Positions 1 to 12,089 are shown, counted from the first letter of the stretch. The stretch is 64,000 nucleotides of DNA from Monodelphis domestica (GCF_027887165.1 NC_077229.1:110624994-110688993), one strand, 5' to 3'. Notes: a model not told the origin generated them from the sequence alone. Program-made: numbers and translations.

Positions 1-110
1 CACCTCTGAGCCATAGTTTCCTCATCTGTCAAATGAAAGGGTTGAACTAAATTATTTCTGTGGTCTCTTAAAGCTGTAGATCTATAGGCATGGGGCTCCT
101 ACCTTTGAAG
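1..110 (+). repeat. 3' part of a MIR-type SINE with CR1/L3-like tail
   Basis: The segment opens with the 'TTTCCTCATCTGT' stretch typical of the central region of MIR/CORE-SINEs and runs into a 'ggttgaactaaa...' tail like the 3' ends of marsupial SINEs that share a CR1/L3 end. It is cut by the window edge. Positions 111-520 hold nothing I can identify. Confidence 0.5.
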
Positions 111-524
111 AGGAGCTAAGGGACTTTGCAAATGGTCACTAGGATTTCACTTTCCAAGCTTCCTTGAACCCCAAAACTAAGTCTTGGTACTAGACCATCT
201 TACCCATTAATCCTGCTTGGTTCTCTGAGTTCAAAGATGCAGTGAGCCTGATATTTATTTACTCACCCTCTCTTATGCTTTTCCTAACACTATTCCCTTT
301 CTTAGAAACTACTTACCTCCTTCCCTTCTAACACCATATAACAAACAAAATGGTGAGTCTCTTAAGTTAACATCCTGCCAACACATACTGGAACAAGATT
401 ACTCTACCCTTGACATCCAAGCAAATGTAAATTTGGTTTCTATCAAGAATATATTTTTTCAGCTTGTTTTGTGGTCAGTACGTTCAATTTCGTTAGTTTT
501 ACCAAACATATTAAGCACATAGGT

Positions 525-527
525 GCA

Positions 528-560
<33 letters not shown>
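525..560. repeat. (GC)n(CA)n microsatellite
   Basis: A run of alternating GC passes directly into a run of CA. Alternating purine-pyrimidine sequence of this kind can adopt Z-DNA. It has no gene context here. Confidence 0.9.
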
Positions 561-1194
561 AAGGTGCTGGGAAACGACAGAAACAAAAAGTAGCCTTTGT
601 TATCAAGGACCTTAAAGTCTACTAGGAGACACAAGAAGAAAACAGAGAAGTAAATGCAAGATAGTTTTGAGGAATGAGAAAAGACCCAGCAACCTGACAG
701 TTCAGAGAATCAGGAAGAGGTGGGCTTTGGGATAGATGATGAAAACTGACTCTTCTGGAAATGGGTGGCAACCCCAAACTTCACTGATTTCCTCCTCCCC
801 ATCAAGCCTGGAGGACCCTCCACGCTGTCAATAGGAACAAAGGCAAGATTGATGAGAGCCCAAAGGATTTGTTTTTTTGGCCTGGGACAAGTATCACACA
901 ATAATTTGTCAATGTTTTGTATTCTCTTATCTGTGAAATGTGTTTCACAGTTTGTTACTTGACAAATAAGGAAACACAAAGAAGAGTCAAAGGAAAAGAG
1001 CTCATCAAAGAAATATTTGATCAAAAAAGAAGACAGGTGAGAGTAAGGGAGAATAGCTGAAATAGTCTACTTGCTCCTCTAGTAAACTCAGGATGGCAGC
1101 CCCCTACACACACACGCACATACACACACACACACACATGTGTACCCCAGGTAAGCTTTCTTCATTAAATTTAGAAGACTATGTGGACAAGAGG

Positions 1195-1345
1195 TAGAAG
1201 CAACTAGATCACTGGAACTGGAGCCAGGAAAACCAGAGTTCAAACCCTGGATAAGTCACTTGACCCCTCTGAAGCTCAGTTTCTTCATCTTTAAAGCAGG
1301 GGCAATAATACCAGTAGCATTTATCCCATACAAAGTTATGAAGCT
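1195..1345 (+). repeat. MIR-type SINE
   Basis: The core words 'gttcaaaccctgg', 'aagtcacttgacc' and 'agtttcttcatct' appear in the order of a sense MIR, followed by a diverged AT-rich tail. Confidence 0.7.
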
Positions 1346-1370
1346 GAAATGAAAAATTTTCAAAATGAGG

Positions 1371-1605
1371 CAGCTGGGTGGCACAGAGTCAGGAAGATCT
1401 GAGTTCAAATCCAGCCTCATACACTAGCTATTTTACCATGGGCAAGTCACTTTACCCTGTCTATCTCAGTTTCCTCGTCTATAAAATGAATTTGAAAAGG
1501 AAATGGCAAACCAATCTTTGCCAAGTATCTTTGCCAAGAAAACCCCAAAAGGGGTTGTGAAGAGTTGTACACAAATATAAATAACTAAACCACAACAAAT
1601 AACAA
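1371..1605 (+). repeat. MAR1-type SINE, near full length
   Basis: The tRNA-like head ('ggcagctgggtggcacag'), core ('ttcaaatccagcctc', 'gggcaagtcact') and long 3' part ('ggcaaacc', 'ctttgccaagaaaacccc', ending in an ACAAC-rich tail) all appear in order. A short internal duplication of 'tctttgccaa' marks this copy. Confidence 0.8.
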
Positions 1606-1884
1606 TCTTTAACAATGAAAAGCTTTTCAAATCTGGACTCAGACACTTCCTAGATGTGTGACCCTAGACAAGTCATTTAACCCCATTTGTCTAGCCCTTA
1701 TCCATCTATATTAGAGTTGTTACAAAGATAGAAGGTAAGGGTAAAAAAAAAAGAATATATTTGGAAAAGCTGTCATTGTGTTAATCAATCAACAAACATT
1801 TGTTAAGGGCCAGTTCACCTAACACTCATACCTGAGAAGTGCTATCCAGACTCCACTCAAAGGAGTTCAATAAAATAGAACTCA

Positions 1885-2045
1885 TTGCCTTCGGAGGCAG
1901 CCCATTCCTATTTGGACCCATTCAAGGTTAGGAAATTCCTCCAGACGTTGCATCCTAATTGCCCTTGGACCGGAATGGAAGCTACTATATCCTCTGCCCT
2001 CTTCTGCTCAAAACACATTAGAGCCAAATTTGGTATCTGTCCAGT
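1885..2045 (-). repeat. CR1/L3 LINE fragment, antisense
   Basis: The 'ggaggcagcccattcc' word followed by a TTAGGAA-like block and 'ctctgccctcttctgctc' is the reverse complement of the 3' part of a CR1/L3 element (the conserved segment before the 3' UTR). It is short and old. Confidence 0.65.
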
Positions 2046-2246
2046 TGGCCTCCCTAAACCACTGGATTAGATTCTTTTTTTCCATGCCCGACTCACTCCT
2101 AGCCTTTCAGGCAGCTGGGTTTATTGGAGCATCCCTGACTAATTAGAGCACTCTAAATAATAAATAAGTGATGCAAATTACTAAACCCAATATTCCCCAT
2201 CACTTCTCAACTAGAATCCTTCACGTAGACAGAGAGCTCACCTCCA

Positions 2247-2250
<4 letters not shown>

Positions 2251-2289
<39 letters not shown>
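2251..2289. repeat. (CA)n microsatellite
   Basis: About 19 uninterrupted CA units. A shorter CA tract lies at 1106-1140. Confidence 0.95.
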
Positions 2290-2293
<4 letters not shown>

Positions 2294-3227
2294 CCATTCT
2301 TTATGAAGAACGGTAACTTTTTCTAGGAATATAAAACTTTAGAATTTTCAAAGATATTCAACAACGTTCTTTCACTTGAGCCTCATAAAGTCCCAGAGAA
2401 AAAGTCAAGGCAGAGATTATTACATTCATTTGACAGATGAGGAAATTGAGGCCTGTAATTGATTAGGATGGATGTCCTCTACAAGCCATGGAGGACTAGG
2501 GATAGCTAGCCCACCTCACTTAGAATAGAGAGTGGGGGAGAAGGCCCTGTAGATATCCAACAGAGAAGGAATCTATGTTCCTGACATCACGTTACTTCCC
2601 ATCTACTTCCTATCCTCTAGGAATTATAGAATCTGAGAAATTCAGAGTTTGGAGATCATCTCATTTCTGGTTCAGTCCCTCATTATCTCTCTTCAAGGCC
2701 ACAACACAGCCCTTCTAATTGGACTCCAAGTTTCCAATTACTGCCCTCTCTTATCTATCACCTACAACGATGCTGAACTCTTCAAAATCATAAAGAGTAA
2801 TTCTTGTACGGAGGGTGAATTCAGGTGGGTGTAAGCTTAGAAAATGCAAAAAAAAAAAAGAACGTGAGTGAAGAAGGTGGTCATGGAAATTGAGAAAGAT
2901 TGGGGTGCCCGGGTTATTCAAAAGAGGCAGGAGTCAAAGTAAATAAGACTGTGAACCACATACTTAACTTATTAGAGAGGATGCAAAGTACATAGAAGTC
3001 CACCAGTGCCCAAAGCAAAGAGCAGGAGAGAATAAAGGAGAAGCGTTGATTGCTGGGTGGTAATCACAGGAGGAGGGTTTGAAAGCATCTGTGAAGAGCA
3101 AGGAATAAACTCCTGGCTTTGAATGCCAGAGAGTGTGAGAAAAAGAGCTGTTAACCTCAGGAAGATTTGTCTTTAGGTTTTAGTCAGCACCATAACATGG
3201 AAAGAACGTGGAAGAAAGAGAGTTGGG

Positions 3228-3395
3228 ATCATAGATTTCAAGCTTGAAGTCACCGTTAGAGGCCATTAAATCCAATCCCCTCATTTCACAAATGAGGAAA
3301 CAAATACAGAAAAGTTAAGGGCTTAGCCTAAACTCAGACAACTAGTAAAATGGGTCCAAGTCAGGTGCCTTTATTTTAAACCCTTCCACTTTCCC
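3228..3395 (-). repeat. MIR-type SINE, antisense
   Basis: The antisense core is visible ('cctcatttcacaaatgaggaaac', 'aagttaagggcttagcc'), preceded by the CR1/L3-type tail in reverse ('gatcatagatttcaagc'). Confidence 0.65.
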
Positions 3396-3542
3396 ACTTT
3401 ACCACAATAGAGGGGGTATCCAGAGGATGCTGCAGAAATGGAGGAGAGAGGAAGAGAGGTTGGGGCTGAGTTTACAACTGAGGAAAAGAGAAGAGAGGCT
3501 GATCTACCCCTGACACTAAACCTAGATACCTTCATCATGATT

Positions 3543-3691
3543 CTTTTTTTTAAACTCTTACCTTCCATCTTGGAGTCAATACTGGGTATTGGTTCTAAGG
3601 CAGAAGAGTGATCAGGGCTAGGCAATGGGGGTCAAGTGACTTGCCCAGGGTCACACAGCTAGGAAGTGTCTGAGGCCAGATTTGAACTTCA
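3543..3691 (-). repeat. Short marsupial tRNA-derived SINE, antisense, head missing
   Basis: The reverse complement of the family tail ('aaactcttaccttccatctt') leads into 'gcccagggtcacacagctagg' and 'ctgaggccagatttgaac', then stops before the tRNA head. A MIR-type SINE, also antisense, follows at about 3698-3955. Confidence 0.85.
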
Positions 3692-4202
3692 TCATCTAAT
3701 AAGAGCTAGAATTTATATAGTGACCACTACAATGATAAGTACTTTTATAAATGTTTCATTTGATCCTCACAATAGCCCTTATAGGTATGTGCTATTATTA
3801 CCTTCATTTTGTATAGAAAGAAACTGAGGAAAACAGAAGTTGAGGGACTTTCCCAAAGTCACACAGCTTTTAAGTATCTGAGGCTGGACTTGAAATCAGA
3901 TCTTTCTGACTTTAGGGTGAACATTTCATTCCCTGAGCCACCTAAGGCATCCCACAAGGCAATGAGACACAGGCTAGCCAGCCTACTAAAGCTGCAGAGC
4001 ACCCAGCTCCTGGTAGGAATGCTGCTAGGGAGAGGGATACGATGGCCACACACACTGAAGGATGGACCAGAGGCTAAGCAAAGGAACTGGTGAGGAAGAC
4101 TAGTGGGTCAGCTGGTGCTGCTGGGGAATATAGGAAGGAAGTTCCCCTGCAGAAATGAATTTCATCTTCTGGGATGTCCGGATCCAGAGAACAGCCCTGC
4201 CT

Positions 4203-4985
4203 AGTCACCCAAGTCTGGCTGGTTCTATCGCAAGAAGAAATCTGTTCATCTCATTACTCTGCTTAAGAGCCTGTGGAGGGTTCTTATCAGCTCTAGGATA
4301 AAGTACAAATCTGTCTTCTTGGTACTTAAATCCCCTCACTGTCTTACTGCGACATGTCATTCTAAGCATACTGTACTCCTTCAAATATTTTATATCCAAC
4401 TGAAATGACTTAAATGGAGTACTACTCCAAACTTAGCACAAGATCTCTAGCCTCCATATCTTTGCATAGGTTGCTCATATACCCCCAAAAGGCAATCCCT
4501 CTTCAGTTCCACATAAAATCCCTAGCTTGATTCAGCTCATTTGCCATCTTCTCTAGAGAAACCTTGCAGCAAGATGGCATAGTAGATAGAATGCCAGACG
4601 TGGAGTCAGGAAGACCAGAGTTCAAATCCAGCCTCTAACACTTACTAGCTATGTGACTCTGGATCTTACTTAACCTTGTATGCCACAGTACCTCATATAT
4701 GTTGGAGAAAGAATTGGCAAGTCACCCCAGGATCTCTGCCAAGAGAACCCCAAATGGGACCACAAAGAGTCAGTCACAAAATGAAAAATGACAAAATTAG
4801 GAAACCTTCCCTATTCTCCAGTCATTGCTGGTGCTTTCTTCTCAAATTATCACACATATACCTTTGACTTTGAAAGTTGTTCCTGGGCTCACAGAGCATC
4901 AGCTCCTCACATGCAGAGAGGTTTTGGTTTGGTTTGGTATGGGAGGGTGCCAACACTTTGTATTTCTAGCGCCTAGGACAGTACA
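4203..4985 (+). repeat. L2 LINE 3' fragment, split by a SINE
   Basis: Diverged sense L2 sequence: 'aggataaagtacaaa' and 'cttcttggtacttaaa' before the SINE, and 'ttgtatttctagcgcctaggacagt' after it. The two halves are separated by the MAR1-type SINE at 4566-4800 and rejoin across its duplicated target site. Confidence 0.6.
4566..4800 (+). repeat. MAR1-type SINE inserted in L2
   Basis: Full-length sense copy from the head ('gcagcaagatggcatagtag') to 'gagtcagtcacaaaatgaaaaatgac'. It is flanked by the direct repeat GAAACCTT (4558-4565 and 4801-4808), the target-site duplication of its insertion into the surrounding L2. Confidence 0.85.
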
Positions 4986-5008
4986 AAGGATGTACAAAGC
5001 TGTGTCAG

Positions 5009-5321
5009 AAGTCACATCCAAACCCAGAGTCTTCCTTATTCCATGTCTAATACTCCATCCTTTGCACATTCTATATTTTTAATGAATGAATAAATTATTG
5101 TATGAATGAAGTACACAGAGAAGAGATTATTTATACCATTATACAAAAAAAGGAAAACTGAGTAAAGATGGCAGCTGCCATGGCCTGGATTTCCCTTCTC
5201 TGTTTCAATCCTTCTCTCACAGATGGGTTTCCAATCTTCCATTAGTGCAGAGAAGAACCTACTGGCCCTAAACATTACCTGAGGACTGAGTAACTTAGAG
5301 TAGGCCTGGATGGAGCAGGTT
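5009..5321 (+). repeat. Left arm of an inverted duplication (pairs with 6549-6854)
   Basis: This 313-bp stretch is the reverse complement of 6549-6854 at roughly 85% identity by eye. Landmarks in both arms are 'cttattccatgtctaa', 'gattatttataccattata', 'gatggcagctgcca' and 'cttagagtaggcctggatgga'. It includes the end of an antisense MIR fragment, so the copied unit is a genomic segment rather than a single transposon. Confidence 0.85.
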
Positions 5322-6548
5322 TTGGCAGTACAAAGTAAAGATATGTTGGGTTGAATTAAATTAGACTGAATAAATTTAACAATCCCTTATAAGCTCATAG
5401 AATGACAAAGCCAGGTAGTGGGGCAAGACAGGGAAGCAAAAGGGGGCAGAATTATTCATCAACCACTTGTCTACTTCTGTAAACCAATCTTCTCTCTGCT
5501 TCTGTTTGTGCTCAGTTTTTCCATGCTGATTCTCAATTATTACCATTAATACCTCATTCCTATTCCCAGTCTGATAGCTTCAACTACTCCCTGACTTTGT
5601 GGCAGGAGGATCCCAATCTCCCAGCTACACTTAGGATAAGTCCGGAATCAGTCATGGCCCCACTTCCTCCTCTTTCATTTCCTCAAGTGGTTTCTTTAAA
5701 AGCATTCTTTTAGAAATGGCCACAACATAAAAATCCCTGGAAACCGGGGAACAGGGGGGTAAGGAGGACATACGTACTCAATTGCATCTATTCCCCAGTC
5801 CACCAAGTCTCTATGACAACGCCAAGAGTAGAGAATGAGAAGGGAAGCAGTCTATATTCTGACTAAACTAAGGCCTGCCATACAGGCCTCATCCAAGCTC
5901 AGCCACTTTGGGATCTTATATTAGTTGTATTTGTATGTGTATTAAGTTGGCTAGCCCAAGACTAAATCTGAAATCTCTGTCTCTTTCACTGATGACTGGA
6001 TGGGGGTTTCTCTCAACCATAGCTCTGGTTTCTGACTCATTCTGTCAACAGTAACCCTCTTGGAAAGGAATCAGAGATTCCAGGATAGGACTTGAATCCA
6101 TTGCCCTAGTAGTAATGGCCATTGGTTTAGTGGCCTGGTCTTTGTCATTCGATTTACCCAATATGGAAATGATTATCAGAGACCTTTTGGGTTTGTACAA
6201 ACCAGGAGTAGAATGTGTTTGTCTTAATAAATCTTTTCAAAGGTCAATGGCTTTCCTGGGGTAACCATCTGGCTCCATGGTGAAAATATCAGCTATTTAG
6301 GGGGTGAGAAGCAGAGGATAAAATGGTCATCCCCATCCCCAGAGAAAGGAATGCCCTTCTGCCTCAATCAGATGGTCAATAGACTTCAAAAATGGTGCCA
6401 GGTCAGGCCCACAATAAAATGGCAAAGTTCACAAAGTTTGTTCTCAAACCAGCATCCTTGGCTTTATTCACCTATGCTCCTCACTCTCTATATTCTTTAT
6501 CCCATGGTATCTTTTAGTACCTAGGACCCTCACCCAGTCATCACCATA
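5322..6548. other. Spacer between inverted arms, no gene or repeat recognised
   Basis: About 1.2 kb of apparently unique, AT-rich sequence. No open frame longer than 60 codons has coding character, and I recognise no SINE, LINE or hAT landmark. Confidence 0.5.
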
Positions 6549-6854
6549 ACCTCCTCCATCCAGGCCTACTCTAAGTTACTCAGTCCTCAGATAATGTTTA
6601 GGGCCAGTAGGTTGGAAGATTGGAAACCCATCTGTGAGAAAAGGATTGAAACAGAGAAGGGAAATCCATCCCTTGGCAGCTGCCATCTTTACTCCATCTG
6701 GGCCTCAGTTTCCCCTTTTATTGTATAATGGTATAAATAATCCCTTCTCTGTGTACTTCATGTAATAATTTATTCACTCATTAAAAACAGAGAATGTGTA
6801 GAAGATAGAGTTTAGACATGGAATAAGGAAGATTCTGGATTTGGATGTGACTTT
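6549..6854 (-). repeat. Right arm of the inverted duplication
   Basis: Reverse-complement partner of 5009-5321. Its outer end merges with a sense MIR-type SINE at about 6793-7010 ('agctgtgtgactttgag', 'cctcagtttcttctataaaatgg'). Confidence 0.85.
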
Positions 6855-7324
6855 TCATACTTAGCTGTGTGACTTTGAGTAAGACATTAACCTCTCTGGC
6901 CTCAGTTTCTTCTATAAAATGGAAATAATGGTTATAGTAGCCACTTTGCAGGGTTGGGAGGCTCAAATGAGATAAGGTATACAAAGTACAAACTTCAGAT
7001 GTGAATTATTATCATCTCCATCATTGTACTTACTGTCATTAGGTTATTAGCGACCTAGAGTATATAAAAGTCTGTGTAGGGGATTGGGCTAGAGAAGAGA
7101 TTTAGATGAATCGAAGTCCCAGATCTCAGAGTAAAGTCTAGTGGAAGGAGAAGGCACAAACCAAACATCTTTAATGCATAACATTACATGACAAATTCTT
7201 CAGAGAGGTGCAAAACAAAATGTGATGTCCAAAGAGGAAGGCCATTACTTGCATGTGCTTGTGTGTAATTATTTCTTTGGTTATGTGTTGGGGAGGGAGG
7301 AAGGGAATCAGATAAGACAGATAA

Positions 7325-7530
7325 TGTGAAGTTCTAACTCTATACAGTCTGTCCCCCATCTCTGGAATGCTCTCCCTCCTAACTCTATCTCTTTGAATCC
7401 CCAATTTCCTTCAAAACACCACCCAAATGCCACCTTCTACAGGAAACCTTCCTTGATTTCTCCCAGCTGCTAGTGCTTCCTCAAAACAATCATCTTGCAT
7501 TTATTTTGTATATACATAGTTTGTATATGT
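7325..7530 (+). repeat. L2 LINE 3' fragment
   Basis: The words 'catctctggaatgctctccctcc', 'caccttctacaggaaaccttcc' and 'cttgcatttattttgtata' in this order are the sense L2 3' region. An AT-rich (TATG)n-like stretch follows to about 7622. Confidence 0.8.
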
Positions 7531-8444
7531 ATATGTGCATATGTATATATTACTATACACATACACACACATGCATTGTATGTATGTATGACATAGGCAT
7601 ACATATATATATGCATATATGTAACCGGTTGTCATGAATAAAGCAGGATATGTAAAATTATGGAGATCTGGGTTCAAATTCTTCTTCACACACTTACCAG
7701 ATTCATGACATTACCTAATTCACATTACCTAAACTCTCCAGGCCTCAGTATCCTTCTGTAAAATAAAGAAGCTGGACTCAGTGGCCTTTTTGGTCCCCTC
7801 TAGCTATAACTCTAATGGTTGTGTGAATAAGGGAATGGCCAAAAGCAAAGGAAATCTGAAAGTTGAAGAAGATGCTCCAGGAGGGGCAAATGGAACATTC
7901 AGATGGGAGAGTTCCAAGTTCAAGCAGTTGGAGCCAGAGAGAGAAATTTCTGTTCTTCTTATCTAGGACTCGAAGGGAGCTGGATGGGAGAAATACTCAT
8001 CTGAAACCCCTTTGCCTGAACTGAACTGAAGGAAGTTCTTCATGCCCAACTGAAGACAACTTTTGGAAGAGAGACTATATTTTTCTCTTGGGGGAAATTC
8101 AACCATATTCCCTGGAGAGAGTTTTGATCAAGTCCTCAAAAGTTGCCATAGGAAGAAGATAGTAGGGACCTTCCTCTTTCCCTCTGCCCTCTCTCTTCAT
8201 TCAAAATAAATGAGATACTTTGAATTATAACAGAATTGATTCAGAGTGTATGTAATAGGAGGGGGATTTTCAATTGATCAAAAGGAGAAAGCTGTGAGGA
8301 GTAGACTCACCTCACCTCTGGTCTGAACTGCTGGACTCCATGATGAACTGCTTAACTCAAGAGAAGAAAGAGGAAGTGTCACACAAAACCCAGTCCCCTA
8401 AACAGGTGTTCTCTGGTCCCTTCCTTTTAACTTCCCCTCTCTAT

Positions 8445-8610
8445 TACAGTTGTTCACTCCTCTTTTTGTATATAATTGCATATGTAGACATCATTTTCTT
8501 CAACAGAATATAAGCATCTTGAGAACAGAAATGGTTTCATTTTTGTCTTTGTATCTCCAACACCAAGCTTGTTGATGCATTGATTCGCTGATCAACTGCA
8601 GAAGTGGAAT
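8445..8610 (+). repeat. L2 LINE 3' end
   Basis: 'agaatataagcatcttgagaac' and 'tttgtctttgtatctccaacacc' are the terminal part of L2 in sense orientation. Confidence 0.75.
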
Positions 8611-8822
8611 TTTATTCAGGTCTTAAAGATGAGAAGATGGAGGTGGGAGGGGCAGGCCCAGGGTCTAAACCCATTTGACTAGAGTGAAGAGTGTAGAGTG
8701 AGATGTAATATGAGATCAAACAGGGAAAACATAGCCTGGTACCTGATTGAATGGTTCTTCAATGGCAGGGAACAGAATCTGAACTTGATTCTATTTAGTC
8801 AGTAGGATTGTCCTAAGAATCT

Positions 8823-8935
8823 TGTTGTTATTGTTGTTCAGTCATTTCAGTCATGTCTGACTCTCCACGATCCCATCCAGGTTTTCTTGGCAGAGATACT
8901 AGAGGGGTTGCCATTTTCTTCTCCACTACTGAGAA
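8823..8935 (-). repeat. MAR1-type SINE 3' half, antisense
   Basis: It starts with the inverted ACAAC tail ('ttgttgttcagtcatttcag') and continues through 'cttggcagagatac' to 'gccattttcttctcca'. The head is missing. Confidence 0.85.
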
Positions 8936-9428
8936 TAGACGATATAATAAAATACAAAAATACTCTGCAAACTTTACAAGGATATAGAGATATCTAGAGT
9001 TATTCTTGTTGTTGCTGTTGTCATGTATATATAGGCACTGTGTACATATTTAGAACTAACATAAATATAAATACTCAGTCCCATTTGACACCCAAATCCA
9101 GTGTTCCATCTATTATGCTGCACTGCCTTCCATGGGTCCATAGATGTTCATAGGTTATGTTTGTATATCTGTCTATGTGTATATATTTGTATTTTGTGTA
9201 TGTGCTCACCTGGGGCTGGAGAAATGGATTTATTAACCTCTTAGATCCCTTTCAACACTACTATCCACTTCAACTCTTTTTAGGGTTTTATGGTTCTGTG
9301 CTCCCCATAGATATGAGCTCTTTACACCCTCTACTGTTGCTCTCAGAACAACCCAATGTCTGCTGTTCACCATTTCTCTTTTTAATGGGGAAAAATAATG
9401 AAAGCCTCAACAAAAGATGATCCTAGGC

Positions 9429-10050
9429 CAATGATAGTGAATGTTTTAGAGACAGTGCCAGGCCCCACTCCCCAGACTAAGTGCCATACCCAACCCCCCC
9501 AAGACTGAGTGCTGTACCCCACCATCCCACCACCTCACCCCCTAGCTTCTCCCTTGCTTAACCCAGACAGGGAAGAGAGGAAGCATTCCTATTGGGCTAT
9601 TGGGAAGAGGGGCATGTGATAAGAGGCACATGTGGAGACGGGAGGAGAGTGGCCAGAGTGCTCCACTCCCCTCCAGCTATGTGCCACACTGTGAGCTATG
9701 CTCATTTCCAACCTAGCTCCTCTCTAACCCCACCACCAGAATCATCTTCACCACTGACTCAACATACTGTCACTTTTACTGTACCCTCATGCAGCATGTG
9801 AGCCACCCTCTGCCCCCCAGCACCTTACCCCAGACAGGAGAGTGAGGAAGCACTCCCATTGGGATGATGGACAAAGGGGTGGGTGAAGTGAGGAATGTCC
9901 TCAATCTCATGGAGAGGGGGAGGGGAACATCTCCACCCCAAGTTCCTCTGGCTTTCTAGTAATGAACTCTAGCAGTGTGACTGCAGGCTTGCCCATGGAG
10001 AGGGCTCTACATGCTCTTTTGGTACATGCGCCATAGGTTCACCATCGCTA
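9429..10050 (+). mobile_element. Non-autonomous hAT (Charlie-type) element, complete copy 1
   Basis: A 622-bp GC-rich element with imperfect terminal inverted repeats (5' CAATGATAGTGAA, 3' TTCACCATCGCTA). The flanking direct repeats TCCTAGGC (9421-9428) and TCCTAGGA (10051-10058) match at 7 of 8 positions, as expected for the 8-bp hAT target duplication. The interior is C-rich ('gccaggccccactcccc', 'cattgggctattgg') and encodes no transposase. The same element recurs at 22887-23477, at 58920-59388 in reverse, and partly at 55659-55839. Confidence 0.85.
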
Positions 10051-10929
10051 TCCTAGGAAAAGCCAACCCTATAAAGAGACAATACATAGGTGCTTCACTT
10101 AAGAAAAATGTCAAAGTTTGAAAGTTCCCTAAGGCCACAAAAGACTTAATCGTTCATTCAAGAACTTTAGAATTATTCATTCAACCAAAGCATTTTTAAG
10201 TGTTTAAGCATTGTGCTAGATACTGGGAATACAAAAAACAAGCAAAAAGAAAAATTGTCCCTGCCTGCTTACATTTCACTGGAGAAACCAACACATAAAA
10301 ATGAAGATGAAATGGGAGGGGATGGAGAGGTAGGAAGTGTATACTGGGGCCATGTGTATTGGGGCCATGATGGAGAAGTCTGGAGCAGTACATGATGGCA
10401 AGAAATTATAGAACCAGAAAGGACCTTAGAGATCTAATATAACTCCTTTCATTTTATAAATTAAAAAAACCTAGACTAGAGAGGTTATAATTTGACAAAG
10501 TCACATAGGTAATGCTATTACAAGTTGTCTGGTTGAAAATGCCTGATGCCTTGGGAGGGGTGATACATAAAGTAGATATCTGTTACTGACAACACAATGG
10601 ATGGATTTCTCAGTCTTGGTTACCCAACATGTTCCTGAGGGGTGGGTGATCAATCATTCTAGATGAGAAGAGAAGAGAGGAAGAGATTTGGACCTCGGAC
10701 ACTTACAGGCTGAAGAAGACAGATGGTGTAGAAGCCTCTGAATAGGACTGCAGGAGACAAAGGATAAATATTGAATAGTGGTAAGGCTTCTGATCTATGG
10801 GGTTCTGCTCCAAGCTCTGCCATTGGTTCAGTAGGTTTCCTCAGTTAAGTCATTTTCATTCTCTAGGCCTTGGTTTCTTCTCTCTTTTTTTTTTAAGTGA
10901 GAGACTTAGAGACTGATTTTGTTTTGTTT

Positions 10930-11132
10930 GTTTTGTTTTAAACTCTTACCTTCTGTTTTAAATTTTGTTGCTAAGTATTGGTTTCAAGACAGAACATTAG
11001 TAAGGGATAGGGATTTGGGGTTACATGACTTAATCAGGGTCACACAGCTAGGAAGTGTCTGAAGTCAAATTTGAACCCAGGACTTCCCATCTCCAGGTCT
11101 GATTATCTAATAAGTCACCTAACTGCCCCCTG
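10930..11132 (-). repeat. Short marsupial tRNA-derived SINE, antisense, full length
   Basis: It runs from the inverted tail ('aaactcttaccttctg') to the inverted head ('cacctaactgcccc'). It sits inside a sense MIR-type SINE whose head is at about 10785-10900 and whose CR1/L3-like tail resumes at about 11133-11175. Confidence 0.9.
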
Positions 11133-11179
11133 GGAACTGATTATTATCTACTGTCCTTTCCAATTCTATCATTTTATAT

Positions 11180-11872
11180 TCCAAGGTCCTTTCACCTCTA
11201 ACTTTCTGTGTTCTCTGTTGTAACATTCTATATTCTCAAATACCCTCTAGTTCTGACTGCCTGGAATTCTATGTATTTTTATAAGTATGGGCGAGGGAGT
11301 ACACATTAGAAGCATGAGGAAGACCAGGTTGGGATAATCAGTTCTGCCTGAAGGAGGTAAAAATGGAAGACCAAATCATTTTTGACTCTCCTACCCCCTA
11401 GACAATCCCCCACTACAAAATATTCTGCACCAAACACCTGAATATTTGTTACCCACCACCATAGGTTTCTATCACAGACATTTAAAACTATAATGATACC
11501 AAGTAGGTTATAGGAGAGACTTGTCTCTCCACAAGCTTAAATAATATCAAGAACTCTCCACAATCGAATAAAATCCCAACCATCCCACTCTCTGAATGTG
11601 ATTTAAAAACCTCCTAAAGGAGAAAGAAATCCAGAAAGGAAAACAATGTCCTTCATGGACATTTTCCTTCTTAGGTCCTAAGTTTGCCTAATTTCCCAGA
11701 ATTCCCAGTAGGCTAAGCCCCAAAAAGAAAGAAACAGTCAGTGAGCTGATGTCAATGTAATGACAAGATAGGCTATTATGTAACTCTGTGATTCACTCTC
11801 CTGCTGAAGTTCTGGAGTATACAAGAGGATAGAGCCTTCCAGGACAACTGAGGACCAAGAGGACCCCACGAC
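11180..11872. other. About 700 bp with no identified feature
   Basis: AT-rich sequence without a convincing open frame. I recognise no repeat landmark here until the hAT-like segment that follows. Confidence 0.4.
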
Positions 11873-11881
11873 AGGGTATAA

Positions 11882-12079
11882 AGCTCTATCAAACTAAAAT
11901 AGAAATGGGGGAATCAACAAACTCTACCTAAAGGTCCCTGAGGGCAGAAAAACATTAAAATTATCTGTGTTTTATTGTTTTTTTTAAATAAAATATTTAA
12001 AGTATTTCTCAGTTAGATTTTAATCTGATTCAGGCTACACTCAGGAATGTTGACACGAACTGCATGTTTGACACCTCTG
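11882..12079 (+). mobile_element. Short non-autonomous hAT element
   Basis: The 3' end '...ggaatgttgacacg...gtttgacacctctg' and the 5' 'ctatcaaactaaaatagaaatggggg' match a small marsupial hAT MITE with CAGNGGTGTCAAAC-type ends. The middle 'ttatctgtgttttattgttttt' also fits. The flanking 8-mers match only weakly, so the exact borders are uncertain. Confidence 0.6.
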
Positions 12080-12089
12080 AGGTTAAGGA

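Noticed and set aside
3371-3625. 84-codon minus-strand frame with an ATG
   Set aside because: Half of it is antisense SINE, and the rest shows no conservation cue.
7501-7689. 62-codon Tyr/Cys-rich minus-strand frame
   Set aside because: Translation of an AT-rich (TATG)-type simple repeat.
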